From Cellulomonas dongxiuzhuiae (GTDB lineage Bacteria > Actinomycetota > Actinomycetes > Actinomycetales > Cellulomonadaceae), in NCBI RefSeq assembly GCF_018623035.1, contig NZ_CP076023.1, forward strand, positions 3,038,001-3,102,000: a stretch of 64,000 bases of DNA, read 5' to 3'. The notes below the pieces were generated by a model, which saw only the letters and a program-made list of their open reading frames with translations, had not been told where the DNA came from and did not search any database. The translations under genes and the position numbers were made by a program. Shown piece by piece: positions 15,517-23,202 of this stretch. Each line of letters starts with the position of its first letter. The first letter of the stretch is position 1.

Positions 15517-18159
15517 GTGGTGGATCCCGGCGTGCTGCTCGACGTGCTGCTCGCCGGTGGGCGGCGCGCCGACCGGGCGACCCACGTGCGCGAGCTGCCC
15601 GCGCGTGCCGGCGTGCGCGCGGACTGGCCGACGTGGGCGGACGGCGACCTCGTGCGCGGGTACCGCACGATGGGCGTCGACCGCCCCTGGGCGCACCAGG
15701 TGGACGCGGCCGACGCGGCCTGGTCGGGCCGGCACACGGTGCTGGCGACGTCGACCGGCTCGGGCAAGTCGCTCGCGTTCTGGCTGCCCGCGCTGTCGGC
15801 GGTCCGACGCGGTGCCGCGGGCACGCTCCTGGACCCCGGACGCATCGAGTCGGTGGCCCGTCGCCCCACCGTGCTGTACCTGAGCCCGACCAAGGCGCTC
15901 GCGGCCGACCAGCTGGCCGGCCTGGAACGGCTGCTGGTCGCGGCCGGCACGCGGGACGTGCGGGTCGCCACGTGCGACGGCGACACGTCGCGCGACGAGC
16001 GGCGGTGGGTCCGCGAGCACGCCGACGTCGTCCTGACCAACCCCGACTTCCTGCACTTCGCGCTGCTGCCCGCGCACGGCTCGTGGTCCCGGCTGCTGTC
16101 GTCGCTGGCGTACGTGGTCGTCGACGAGTGCCACGCGTTCCGGGGCCTGTTCGGTGCGCACGTCGCGCTGGTCCTGCGGCGGCTGCGACGCCTCGCCGCG
16201 GCCTACGGCGCCGCGCCCGTGGTCGTCCTGGCGTCGGCGACGACGTCCGATCCGGCCGCGAGCGCCGCCCGCCTCCTGGGTGTGACGCCGGCCGACGTGC
16301 ACGCGGTGACCGAGGACACCTCGCCGGCCGGCCGCAAGACCGTCGTGCTGTGGCAGCCACCCGAGCTGCCCGGCAGCGACAGCCCGTGGGCCGCGCTGCT
16401 GCCGGCCGAGGACCCGTGGTCGACGGTCATCACCGTGCCGGCGGGCGACGGCTCCGCGCAGGACGCCGTGGGTCCCGAGGGGCCGGATGACCGCGGTGGG
16501 GCCGCCGGGAACGGTGGGACTGGCGGCGGGGGGACTGGCGGGAGCGGTGGGGCCGGTGTGAGCGGTGAGCCGGGCGGGGCGGGGGCGCCCGGACCCGCCG
16601 CCGGGTCGGCGCCCGCACCGGAGGGCTCGGGCCCGGTGGGCACGGGTGAGCGCCTCGTCGCCGTCCCGCCCGACCGGCCCCGTCGCACCGCCACCGCCGA
16701 GGTCGCGGACCTGCTCGCCGACCTCGTCGCGGCCGGTGCGCGCGTGCTGGCGTTCACCCGCTCCCGGCGCGGGGCGGAGTCCGTCGCCGCCGCGACCCGG
16801 GACCACCTCGCGGCCGTCGACCCGACGCTGTCCTCGCTGGTGTCGTCGTACCGCGGCGGCTACCTCCCCGAGGAGCGCCGTGCGCTCGAGCGCGCCATCC
16901 GCGACGGACACCTGCGCGCACTGGCCACGACGAACGCGCTCGAGCTGGGCGTGGACATCTCCGGCCTGGACGCGGTGCTCATCGCGGGGTGGCCCGGGAC
17001 GCGCGTGTCGCTGTGGCAGCAGGCCGGGCGCGCGGGCCGGGCGGGCGCGGACGGTCTCGTCGTGCTCGTGGCGCGCGAGGACCCCCTGGACACCTACCTC
17101 GTCCACCATCCCGAGGCGGCGCTCGACGCCCCCGTCGAGGCGACCGTGTTCGATCCCGGCAACCCGTACGTCCTGGCACCGCACCTGTGCGCGGCCGCCG
17201 CCGAGCGTCCGCTGCGCGCCGAGGAGCTGGACCTGTTCGGCCCGCGGGCGCTCGAGCTGCTCACCGAGCTCACCGAGCGCGGCATCCTGCGCCGGCGCGC
17301 GTCCGGCTGGTACTGGACGCACGCGGAGCCGGCGAGCCGCATGACGGACCTGCGGGGTGCCGGGGGCGAGCCGGTCCGCGTCGTCGAGACCGCCACCGGG
17401 CGGCTGCTGGGCACGGTCGACGCCGCGTCGGCCGACGCGACCGTCCACCCGGGGGCCGTCTACGTGCACCTGGGCGTGACGTACGTCGTGGACGAGCTGC
17501 ACCTGGAGGACGGCGCCGCGCTGGCCACGCGCCGCGACGTCGACCACGGCACGTGGGCGCGGTGGGTCACCTCGACGACGGTCGTCGACGTCGAGCGGCA
17601 GGTCGACTGGGGCCCGCTGACGTGGAGCTACGGGCAGGTGGACGTCACGACGCAGGTGGTCGGCTACCAGCGCCGCCGCATCCCGGACCTGCAGGTGCTC
17701 TCGACGCACGAGCTCGACCTGCCGGCCCGGACGCTGCGGACGAGCGCGGTCTGGTGGACGGCGCCGCCCGAGGTGCTGGCGGAGGCCGGCGTGACGCTCG
17801 AGGTCGCGCCGGGCGCCCTGCACGCCGCGGAGCACGCGTCGATCGGTCTGCTGCCGCTGCTCGCGACGTGCGACCGCTGGGACCTGGGCGGGCTCTCCAC
17901 GCTCGTCCACCCGGACACCGGTCACGCGACGGTCTTCGTGCACGACGGGCACCCGGGTGGTGCGGGCTTCGCCGAGCGCGGCTTCGAGCTCGGCCCGGTG
18001 TGGCTCACCGCGACGCGCGACGCGATCGCCGCGTGCCCGTGCGCCACGGGGTGCCCCGCGTGCGTGCAGTCCCCCAAGTGCGGCAACGCCAACGAGCCGC
18101 TCGACAAGGCGGGCGCCCTCCGCCTCCTCACCACGGTCCTCACCCACGCCACCCCCTGA
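15517..18159 (+). CDS. DEAD/DEAH-box helicase with DUF1998 domain (MrfA/YprA type)
   Basis: An 880-residue SF2 helicase of the MrfA family, whose Bacillus member repairs mitomycin C damage. RecA1 (about residues 45-300) has Walker A STGSGKS, SPTKALAADQL and the box DECH (VVVDECHAFRG). RecA2 (about 390-560) has TNALELGVDISGLDAV and QQAGRAGRAG. The C-terminal DUF1998 zinc domain has CPCATGCPACVQSPKC. A Gly-rich low-complexity insert lies between the RecA domains (about 308-380). GTG codons at 15517 and 15520 both follow GGGAGGA; the second has the better spacing. It is convergent with the tad operon, as the Rv3649-type helicase is near the mycobacterial one. Confidence 0.93.
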   Translation: MVDPGVLLDVLLAGGRRADRATHVRELPARAGVRADWPTWADGDLVRGYRTMGVDRPWAHQVDAADAAWSGRHTVLATSTGSGKSLAFWLPALSAVRRGAAGTLLDPGRIESVARRPTVLYLSPTKALAADQLAGLERLLVAAGTRDVRVATCDGDTSRDERRWVREHADVVLTNPDFLHFALLPAHGSWSRLLSSLAYVVVDECHAFRGLFGAHVALVLRRLRRLAAAYGAAPVVVLASATTSDPAASAARLLGVTPADVHAVTEDTSPAGRKTVVLWQPPELPGSDSPWAALLPAEDPWSTVITVPAGDGSAQDAVGPEGPDDRGGAAGNGGTGGGGTGGSGGAGVSGEPGGAGAPGPAAGSAPAPEGSGPVGTGERLVAVPPDRPRRTATAEVADLLADLVAAGARVLAFTRSRRGAESVAAATRDHLAAVDPTLSSLVSSYRGGYLPEERRALERAIRDGHLRALATTNALELGVDISGLDAVLIAGWPGTRVSLWQQAGRAGRAGADGLVVLVAREDPLDTYLVHHPEAALDAPVEATVFDPGNPYVLAPHLCAAAAERPLRAEELDLFGPRALELLTELTERGILRRRASGWYWTHAEPASRMTDLRGAGGEPVRVVETATGRLLGTVDAASADATVHPGAVYVHLGVTYVVDELHLEDGAALATRRDVDHGTWARWVTSTTVVDVERQVDWGPLTWSYGQVDVTTQVVGYQRRRIPDLQVLSTHELDLPARTLRTSAVWWTAPPEVLAEAGVTLEVAPGALHAAEHASIGLLPLLATCDRWDLGGLSTLVHPDTGHATVFVHDGHPGGAGFAERGFELGPVWLTATRDAIAACPCATGCPACVQSPKCGNANEPLDKAGALRLLTTVLTHATP

Positions 18160-18215
18160 CCCCACCCTCCCCGCCGAGAGAGCAATCCCGTCACCGCCCG
18201 AACCGGATCGACATC

Positions 18216-18698
18216 TCACCGGGAGGAGCGGGCGGGCGGGGGCCGGCGCGGGCGACGGGTCGGCGCGGGCGGGGGCCGGCGCGGGCGGGGGCCGGCGCGG
18301 GCGACGTCGCGAGCATTGCCGATGGCGGAGGTCACGCGTACCCGGACCGTGACGTCGCCCGCCGGCCCCGGTGTGCACGAGGTCATGGGCGCGCCGTTGC
18401 GGCGGGCGGCCACGGCAGCCTGCGCGCAGGGGTCAGCGCCACCGTCCGCGACGTGCTGGGCGGCCGCGAGCGCGGCGAGGTCCGCGGCCGTGGCCGCCGT
18501 CGCGGCCATGACGTGGGCCGACCCGACCAGCCCCGCGGCGAGCACCAGCGACAGCGCGACCGCCACCACCGCGAGCACGAGCACCGCGCCGGATCCCGCG
18601 TCCCGCACCGGGCCCGGTGCGCGCGAGCCGGGACGGTGATCGACGTCGGCGCGCCGTCCGTGCGGTGGCTCCGCGCGCCGGCACGTCGGCGGCCTCAC
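18216..18698 (-). CDS. TadE-like secretion-neighbourhood protein (Rv3654c family)
   Basis: A 160-residue protein with one hydrophobic helix (AVLVLAVVAVALSLVLAAG, about residues 37-55) followed by a small outer domain with two cysteines (DPCAQAAVA, TSCTPGPAG). This is the pattern of the Rv3654c family of pseudopilin-like proteins that close the actinobacterial tad operon. The GTG at 18698 overlaps the tadE stop (GTGA). The C-terminal ~28 residues (PRPRRPPPAPTRRPRRPPPA) are Pro/Arg repeats encoded by the tandem DNA repeat and are probably not part of the conserved fold. The exact role in pilus assembly is unknown. Confidence 0.78.
   Translation of the reverse strand: MRPPTCRRAEPPHGRRADVDHRPGSRAPGPVRDAGSGAVLVLAVVAVALSLVLAAGLVGSAHVMAATAATAADLAALAAAQHVADGGADPCAQAAVAARRNGAPMTSCTPGPAGDVTVRVRVTSAIGNARDVARAGPRPRRPPPAPTRRPRRPPPARSSR
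18228..18308. repeat. 16-17 bp tandem repeat at the 3' end of the tadE-like gene
   Basis: Copies of CGGCGCGGGCGGGGGC run head to tail (18261-18276 and 18277-18292 identical), flanked by variant copies ending GACGGGT and GACGTC. The array encodes the Pro/Arg-rich C-terminus of the leftward tadE-like protein. A 16-base unit is not a multiple of three, so gain or loss of one copy would change the reading frame. Confidence 0.75.
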
Positions 18699-19171
18699 GG
18701 CTCGGCCCAGCTCGTGGCCGTGGCCCGCGCACGGGCACCGGCCGCGGGCCACGCCGTGAACGGCGCGCTCACCGTGACGGTGACCCAGCGGTCCTCGCGG
18801 GCGACGCGCACGTCGCCGCCCCGGCCACCGAGGACGTGCCGTGCAGCGGCGACCACCTCGCCGTCCGACTCCCCCAGCGCCGCCACCCGGGCGCCCGTGC
18901 GAGCCGCGTCGATGCAGGTGAGGCGGGTCAGCGTCGCGGCGCCGGTCGCGAGCACAGCGGCCAGCACCGCTGCCACCGCGACCATGCCGACGGCGAGCTC
19001 AGCGGTGACGGCGCCGCGATCGGGGCGGTCGTGCGGGCCGACCCTGGTGACCGGGGCGTCCCCGGCGCACCGGGCGTCCTGGCCGTCCGGGCCGGTCCGG
19101 GCGGTCCGGCCGGCCCTGTCGGTCCGGGCGGTCCGGGCGACCGTCCGTGGGTCGCGGCGCCGTCCGGTCAT
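18695..19171 (-). CDS. TadE-family minor pilin-like protein
   Basis: A 158-residue TadE-like protein. A basic N-terminus with low-complexity Arg/Thr/Gly precedes the pilin-like motif RGAVTAELAVGMVAVAAVLA (about residues 52-71), where the Glu five residues into the helix is typical of prepilin-type sequences. An outer domain follows. TadE proteins are thought to be minor pilins of the tight-adherence (Flp) pilus. The start ATG at 19171 overlaps the stop of the DUF4244 pilin gene (ATGA), and its own stop overlaps the next start, so all three are coupled. Confidence 0.82.
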   Translation of the reverse strand: MTGRRRDPRTVARTARTDRAGRTARTGPDGQDARCAGDAPVTRVGPHDRPDRGAVTAELAVGMVAVAAVLAAVLATGAATLTRLTCIDAARTGARVAALGESDGEVVAAARHVLGGRGGDVRVAREDRWVTVTVSAPFTAWPAAGARARATATSWAEP

Positions 19172-19416
19172 CCGCCGAGCGCCTGCCGCACGATCCCCGA
19201 GAGCAGGCCCTTCACCTCGTTCCCCTTCAGCACGACGACCAGCACGCCGGCGAACCCGACCGCCGCCAGGGTCGCGATCGCGTACTCCGCCGTCGCCATC
19301 CCCGCGTCGTCCGGACGTCCCCGCGTGCCGCGCAGCCGCCCAGCCACGGACGCCGCTCGCTGTGCCGTCCGCCGCCACGCCGCGCGCGCGACCCGGCTCC
19401 TCGTCTCGTGTCCCAT
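19168..19416 (-). CDS. DUF4244 Flp-pilin-like protein
   Basis: An 82-residue protein. A basic leader of about 39 residues ends at DAGMATAEYAIATLAAVGFA, a type IVb prepilin motif: cleavage would fall near Gly/Met-Ala with Glu at +5. The hydrophobic stalk helix and a short tail (KGLLSGIVRQALGG) follow. It is therefore the probable major Flp pilin of the locus and corresponds to Rv3656c. The start ATG at 19416 follows AAGGAG. A 193-base gap to tadC upstream suggests it has its own promoter or processing site, as expected for a highly made pilin. Confidence 0.85.
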   Translation of the reverse strand: MGHETRSRVARAAWRRTAQRAASVAGRLRGTRGRPDDAGMATAEYAIATLAAVGFAGVLVVVLKGNEVKGLLSGIVRQALGG

Positions 19417-19609
19417 CGCCTCTGCTCCTTCGTCCGTCGACCTGGTCCGCTCGTGCGGGCCGGCACCCTCGTGGCGCCTGGGACGAGCCTCGGGCGGCCG
19501 GAGCCCGACGTGGTCGAGTGCCCCCGGGATCCGTGGACCGGGTGCACCGCGCCGGTGCCTGTGGGCGGCTCACCGTCGGGCGGCCTACGCCCGTGGAGCC
19601 CGGCAGCGG

Positions 19610-20215
19610 TCACGGCCCCGCTCCCCGGAGATCCCCGGCGAGCCCCAGGACCACGGGAACGAGCCCGAGCAGCACGAAGGCCGGGAGGAAGCACAGACCG
19701 AGCGGCAGCGTCAGCCGTACCCCGAGCGCGCCCGCGGCGGCGCGGACGCGCGCACGGTGCTCGCGTCGCAGCCCCGCGGCCGCAGCCCGCAGCTGCGGTG
19801 CGGGTGACGCCCCCGCGTCCCACCCGACCCGCAGCGCCCGCGCGAGCGCCGCGATCGACGGCGGCGCACCGGCCCAGGCGGCCTCCCAGGGCGCGCCGAG
19901 CCCCAGCGCGGTCCCGGCGCGCACGAGGGCGTCCCCCTCCTCCTCGCCGAGGTGCCGGCCGGTCACCACGAGCGCCGTCGGTACGGGCGCCCCGCCGCGC
20001 ACGGCCGCGGCGCACACGTCGAGGACGAACGCGGGGTCGAGCGGGCCCGACGGCGCACCCGAGCGGTCGGGACGGAGGCCCATCGCGGCACGGACCCACC
20101 CGGCATGCCTCCGGGCAGCGGCCGGCACGCCCGCGCTGCGCCACACCGCGGCCCACGGGAGCAGCGCGACGAGGGCGCACACCGCCACGAGGACCCCCGC
20201 CTCGACAGGGCTCAC
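19610..20215 (-). CDS. tadC: TadC-like pilus assembly membrane protein
   Basis: A 201-residue type II secretion F-domain protein. A first membrane helix (VLVAVCALVALLPW) precedes a cytoplasmic region with FVLDVCAAAVRGGAPVPTAL and a Gly/Ala-rich block. Two further helices (LTLPLGLCFLPAFVLLGLVPVVLGL) close the protein. With TadB it forms the inner-membrane platform on which the TadA ATPase works. The GTG at 20215 overlaps the tadB stop (GTGA). It is short for the family, as in other actinobacteria. It corresponds to Rv3657c. Confidence 0.85.
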   Translation of the reverse strand: MSPVEAGVLVAVCALVALLPWAAVWRSAGVPAAARRHAGWVRAAMGLRPDRSGAPSGPLDPAFVLDVCAAAVRGGAPVPTALVVTGRHLGEEEGDALVRAGTALGLGAPWEAAWAGAPPSIAALARALRVGWDAGASPAPQLRAAAAGLRREHRARVRAAAGALGVRLTLPLGLCFLPAFVLLGLVPVVLGLAGDLRGAGP

Positions 20216-20901
20216 GGCGTCGCCGCCCGCCGCAGCAGCGCCCCGACCCACGCGCGTCCGGCGAGGACCAGCGCGACGCCCGTCATGCCCAGGACGCTCC
20301 CGAGGCCGCCGTCCGTGAGCACCTGCCACGGCCGCGCCCCCATGGCGCTGCCGACCAGCAGCCCGAGGACCGGGAGCGAGGTGAGCACGCGCGCGGTCGC
20401 CCGCGGGCCTGCCAGCGCGGCCGCGAGCTCACCCGCCTGCTCGGCGTCGGCCGCGGCGGCGTCGGCCAGGTGCTCGAGCACGTCGGCCAGGGGCGCACCC
20501 GTCTCGGCGGCGACGTGCGCCCCGGCGACGACCGCCCGGGCGCGCGCCCGCTGGTCGGACGCACCACCGACGGCCGCGACCACCACCTCGAGCTCGGGGA
20601 CCTGCCGGTCGACGGGTGAACCGAGCACCCCGGCCCACGCCGTGCCTGGCGGGACACCGGCGCGCACCTGCGCGGCCACGGCGTGCAGCATGCCCGGGAG
20701 GTCGGCCTGCTCGGTACGCGTCACGCGCGTCCGACGCCACCGTCCCGGTCCGCGCCGTCGGCTCGGCGCCGCACGGTCCACGAGTCGCCCTGGGGGCGAC
20801 AGGACGCCCCGGCCCGGGGCCCCCGACCTCCCCCGCCGGGCGCCCGGTCCCGCCAGCGCGAGGACGGCCAGTGCCACCAGGACCCCGACGACCACGCTCA
20901 C
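20212..20901 (-). CDS. tadB: TadB-like pilus assembly membrane protein
   Basis: A 229-residue type II secretion F-domain protein. The N-terminal helix (VVVGVLVALAVLALAG) is followed by an Arg-rich cytoplasmic stretch, then the F-domain with LPGMLHAVAAQVRAGVPPGTAW and GAPLADVLEHLADAAA. C-terminal helices include VLTSLPVLGLLVG and GMTGVALVLAGRAW. It should form the membrane platform with TadC. The start is GTG at 20901, 37 bases after the tadA stop. It corresponds to Rv3658c. Confidence 0.85.
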   Translation of the reverse strand: MSVVVGVLVALAVLALAGPGARRGRSGAPGRGVLSPPGRLVDRAAPSRRRGPGRWRRTRVTRTEQADLPGMLHAVAAQVRAGVPPGTAWAGVLGSPVDRQVPELEVVVAAVGGASDQRARARAVVAGAHVAAETGAPLADVLEHLADAAAADAEQAGELAAALAGPRATARVLTSLPVLGLLVGSAMGARPWQVLTDGGLGSVLGMTGVALVLAGRAWVGALLRRAATP

Positions 20902-20938
20902 GGTGCACCCCGGAACCGAGCGCGCCGACCGTGCCCCC

Positions 20939-22180
20939 TCACACCTCCACCTCGGTGCGCGCCGCGAGCCGGGCCCACCCCGGGCCCGACCGCACCCGCC
21001 CGTCCTCGCCGACCTCCACGGCGGTCGTCACCCGCAGGCTCCCGTCGTCGCCGCGTCCGACGACGCCGATCTCCGCGAGGTACCGACGGCCGGCGTCGGG
21101 ACCACGCCGGACCCGCCGGACGTGCAGCACGGCGTCGACGGCGCTGGCCGCCTGCGCGGCCACGGCTGCACGGTCGAGGCCGGCGAGCGCGGCGAGCGCC
21201 TCGAGGCGGGCCGGCACGTCGGCCGCGGTGTTGGCGTGCAGCGTGGCGCACCCGCCCTCGTGGCCGGTGTTCAGCGCGGCGAGGACCTCGCGGACCTCGG
21301 CGCCGCGGCACTCCCCCAGGACGATCCGGTCGGGGCGCATCCGCAGGGCCTGGCGCACCAAGTCGGCCAGGTCGATCCCGCCGGCACCGTCGACGTTCGG
21401 CGGGCGGCTCGTCAGACGCACCACGTGCGGGTGGTCGGCGACGAGCTCACCTGCCTCCTCGACCAGGACGACGCGCTCGTCGTGCGGCACCTGCGACAGC
21501 AGCGCCGCCAGCAGCGTGGTCTTGCCGGCGCCGGTCGCACCGGAGACGAGGAGGTTGGCCCGGCACGCGACCAGACCCTGCAGCACCGGCACGAGCACGG
21601 GGGCCACGGCGCCCGCGCCCACCAGCTCCGCGAGGGTGAACGCCCGGGGTCGCACGACCCGCAGGCTCAGCACGGTGCACGTCTCGGCCAGCGGCGGCAG
21701 CACCGCGTGCAGGCGCGTGCCGTCGGGCAGACGCGCGTCGACGGTCGGCGCGGCGTCGTCCAGCCGGCGTCCTGCGGCGGCGGCCAGCCGCACCGCGAGC
21801 GCCCGGACGTCGGCGGGCGCGCCGAGGTCCACGATGACACGCACGAGGGCTCCGGCCCGCTCGACCCACACGTCCCGCGGCCCGTTGACGAGGACGTCGG
21901 TGACGGCGGGGTCGTCGAGCCACGGCTGCAGCGCGCCGGCGCCGAGCAGCTCGTCGGCGACGGACCGCACCGTCTCGGCGAGGGGCACAGGTCCCAGCAG
22001 GGTCCCGTGGGCCCGCAGCGCCGCGTCCACGAGCGCGGGGAGCCCTGCGCTGCCGGTGGGTTGCGTGCGCATCGCGTCGCGCACGTGCGCGACCACGGCG
22101 GCCGGCGCCGCACGACGCGCGGGTGCGGCGCTGCCCCGCGCGCCGTGCGGCGCCGGCGCCTGGTCGACGGCCGCCCTCAC
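20939..22180 (-). CDS. tadA: TadA/CpaF-family secretion ATPase
   Basis: A 413-residue hexameric ATPase that powers assembly of Flp pili. Walker A is SGATGAGKTTLLAALL (K220), the Asp/Glu boxes include VLVEEAGELV, and the Walker B/His-box region has RPDRIVLGECRGAEVREVL followed by GHEGGCATLHAN. The N-terminal ~100 residues form the usual TadA accessory domain (WLDDPAVTDVLVNG). The GTG at 22180 overlaps the ssd stop (GTGA); the longer open frame upstream lies inside ssd. It is cytoplasmic and bound to TadB/TadC. It corresponds to Rv3659c. Confidence 0.93.
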   Translation of the reverse strand: MRAAVDQAPAPHGARGSAAPARRAAPAAVVAHVRDAMRTQPTGSAGLPALVDAALRAHGTLLGPVPLAETVRSVADELLGAGALQPWLDDPAVTDVLVNGPRDVWVERAGALVRVIVDLGAPADVRALAVRLAAAAGRRLDDAAPTVDARLPDGTRLHAVLPPLAETCTVLSLRVVRPRAFTLAELVGAGAVAPVLVPVLQGLVACRANLLVSGATGAGKTTLLAALLSQVPHDERVVLVEEAGELVADHPHVVRLTSRPPNVDGAGGIDLADLVRQALRMRPDRIVLGECRGAEVREVLAALNTGHEGGCATLHANTAADVPARLEALAALAGLDRAAVAAQAASAVDAVLHVRRVRRGPDAGRRYLAEIGVVGRGDDGSLRVTTAVEVGEDGRVRSGPGWARLAARTEVEV

Positions 22181-22929
22181 GGCGCGATCCCGAGGCGCCG
22201 CACGACGGCGTCCGCGGACCGCGCGGCCGGACCGCGCCCGCCCGGTCCGACGCGTTCGGCGCGGGTCGCCAGCGCGCGGTCGTGACGTGCCACGTGCCAG
22301 ACCTCCAGGCCGCTCGCGGCCTCGACGTCGCGCGCACCGAGGGCAGCCGACGCTCCGGCGCGCACCACCAGGCCCCGCCGGGTCGCCGCCTGGTCGAGGC
22401 GCGGCCGCAGCGCGAGCGTGCCCGCGACGCAGCGCAGGTCCGTCCGTGCCGCGACGACGACCGCGTCGCACGCCGCGAGGGGCGCGTCGCCATCGACGAC
22501 CGTCCCGCGGTCGAGATCCAGCACGAGCGCCCCGACCTCGCAGGCCAGCGCGTGCAGGACGTCGAGACGCACACCGGGCTCGACCGCGGTCGGGCGTGTG
22601 CGGTCCGCCGACAGCACCGCGCACGCGCCCCAACGTGGCAGCACCGCGACGACGTCGGAGCCGCGCACGTCACCGCCCGCGCCGTGCAGGTCGGGCCACC
22701 GCGCCCCGTCGACCTCCTCGATGCCGACGACGACGTCCAGGCCACCGGCGCCGCGGTCGAGGTCGACGAGGGCGGTCGACGTCGTGCGCGACAGCCGGCG
22801 CGCGACGAGCGCCGCGAGCGTCGACGCGCCCACCCCGCCGGCGGCCCCCACGACCCCGACCACCACCGCTCTGCGTCCCCGCTGCACCCGGGTCTCCGTC
22901 CGCCGTCGTCGGTGCGCGGGTTCGCGCAC
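22177..22929 (-). CDS. ssd: septum-site-determining/CpaE-like ATPase (Ssd)
   Basis: A 250-residue ParA/MinD-superfamily protein. The deviant Walker A is GVVGAAGGVGASTLAALVAR, followed by a Walker A' region (ALVDLDRGAGGLDVVVGIEE) and ALVLDLDRGTVVDGD. Ssd/CpaE proteins place the Tad machine in the cell, and mycobacterial Ssd over-expression affects septation. This copy lacks the N-terminal receiver-like domain seen in some relatives. The GTG at 22929 has GGTGGAGG eight bases upstream; GTG 22887 is a shorter alternative. It heads the tad operon and is divergent from the purine island. It corresponds to Rv3660c. Confidence 0.82.
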   Translation of the reverse strand: MREPAHRRRRTETRVQRGRRAVVVGVVGAAGGVGASTLAALVARRLSRTTSTALVDLDRGAGGLDVVVGIEEVDGARWPDLHGAGGDVRGSDVVAVLPRWGACAVLSADRTRPTAVEPGVRLDVLHALACEVGALVLDLDRGTVVDGDAPLAACDAVVVAARTDLRCVAGTLALRPRLDQAATRRGLVVRAGASAALGARDVEAASGLEVWHVARHDRALATRAERVGPGGRGPAARSADAVVRRLGIAP

Positions 22930-23109
22930 CGAGCGAGCCTCCACCGCAGGCCCGCCGCGGTGCGGGGCGGGGGCGGATCTGTGGACGCACCCTGGGCCGG
23001 CAGGACCTGGGGTCGGCTGGACGCCGTCGAAGGACCGCCGCACGCGCCCACGCCGCCCCTCCTGTGCGCGACGCGACACGGCCGTCACCCGGGCCCCTAC
23101 AGTTCCGCC

Positions 23110-23202
23110 ATGCTGCTCGACGCCCGTACCGGCCCCCTGCGCGCCGCCGCCCTCCCGCACCCGACGCCGGGGCAGACCTGCGACGTCGTCCCCCGCGCAT
23201 GA
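23110..23202 (+). CDS. short ORF overlapping the amidase start
   Basis: A 30-codon frame starts at ATG 23110 and ends in ATGA overlapping the start of the amidase gene. TACAGT lies seven bases before the ATG, so it could be the first codon of a leaderless transcript. The peptide (MLLDARTGPLRAAALPHPTP and ten more residues) has no recognisable domain. It could be a translational-coupling leader. It might also be a relic of the ~65-residue AtzG/HpxX small subunit that normally partners amidases of this type, but I see no sequence support for that. Confidence 0.35.
   Translation: MLLDARTGPLRAAALPHPTPGQTCDVVPRA

Noticed and set aside
15442..18378. A 978-codon leftward frame opposite the helicase
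   Set aside because: Antisense shadow; no recognisable domain, and it crosses the divergent promoter region.
22930..23109. Search for the 6C RNA that lies between ssd and the Rv3661 gene in mycobacteria
   Set aside because: No pair of hairpins with six-C loops was recognisable here or at 41195-41280; the RNA may be absent or located elsewhere.
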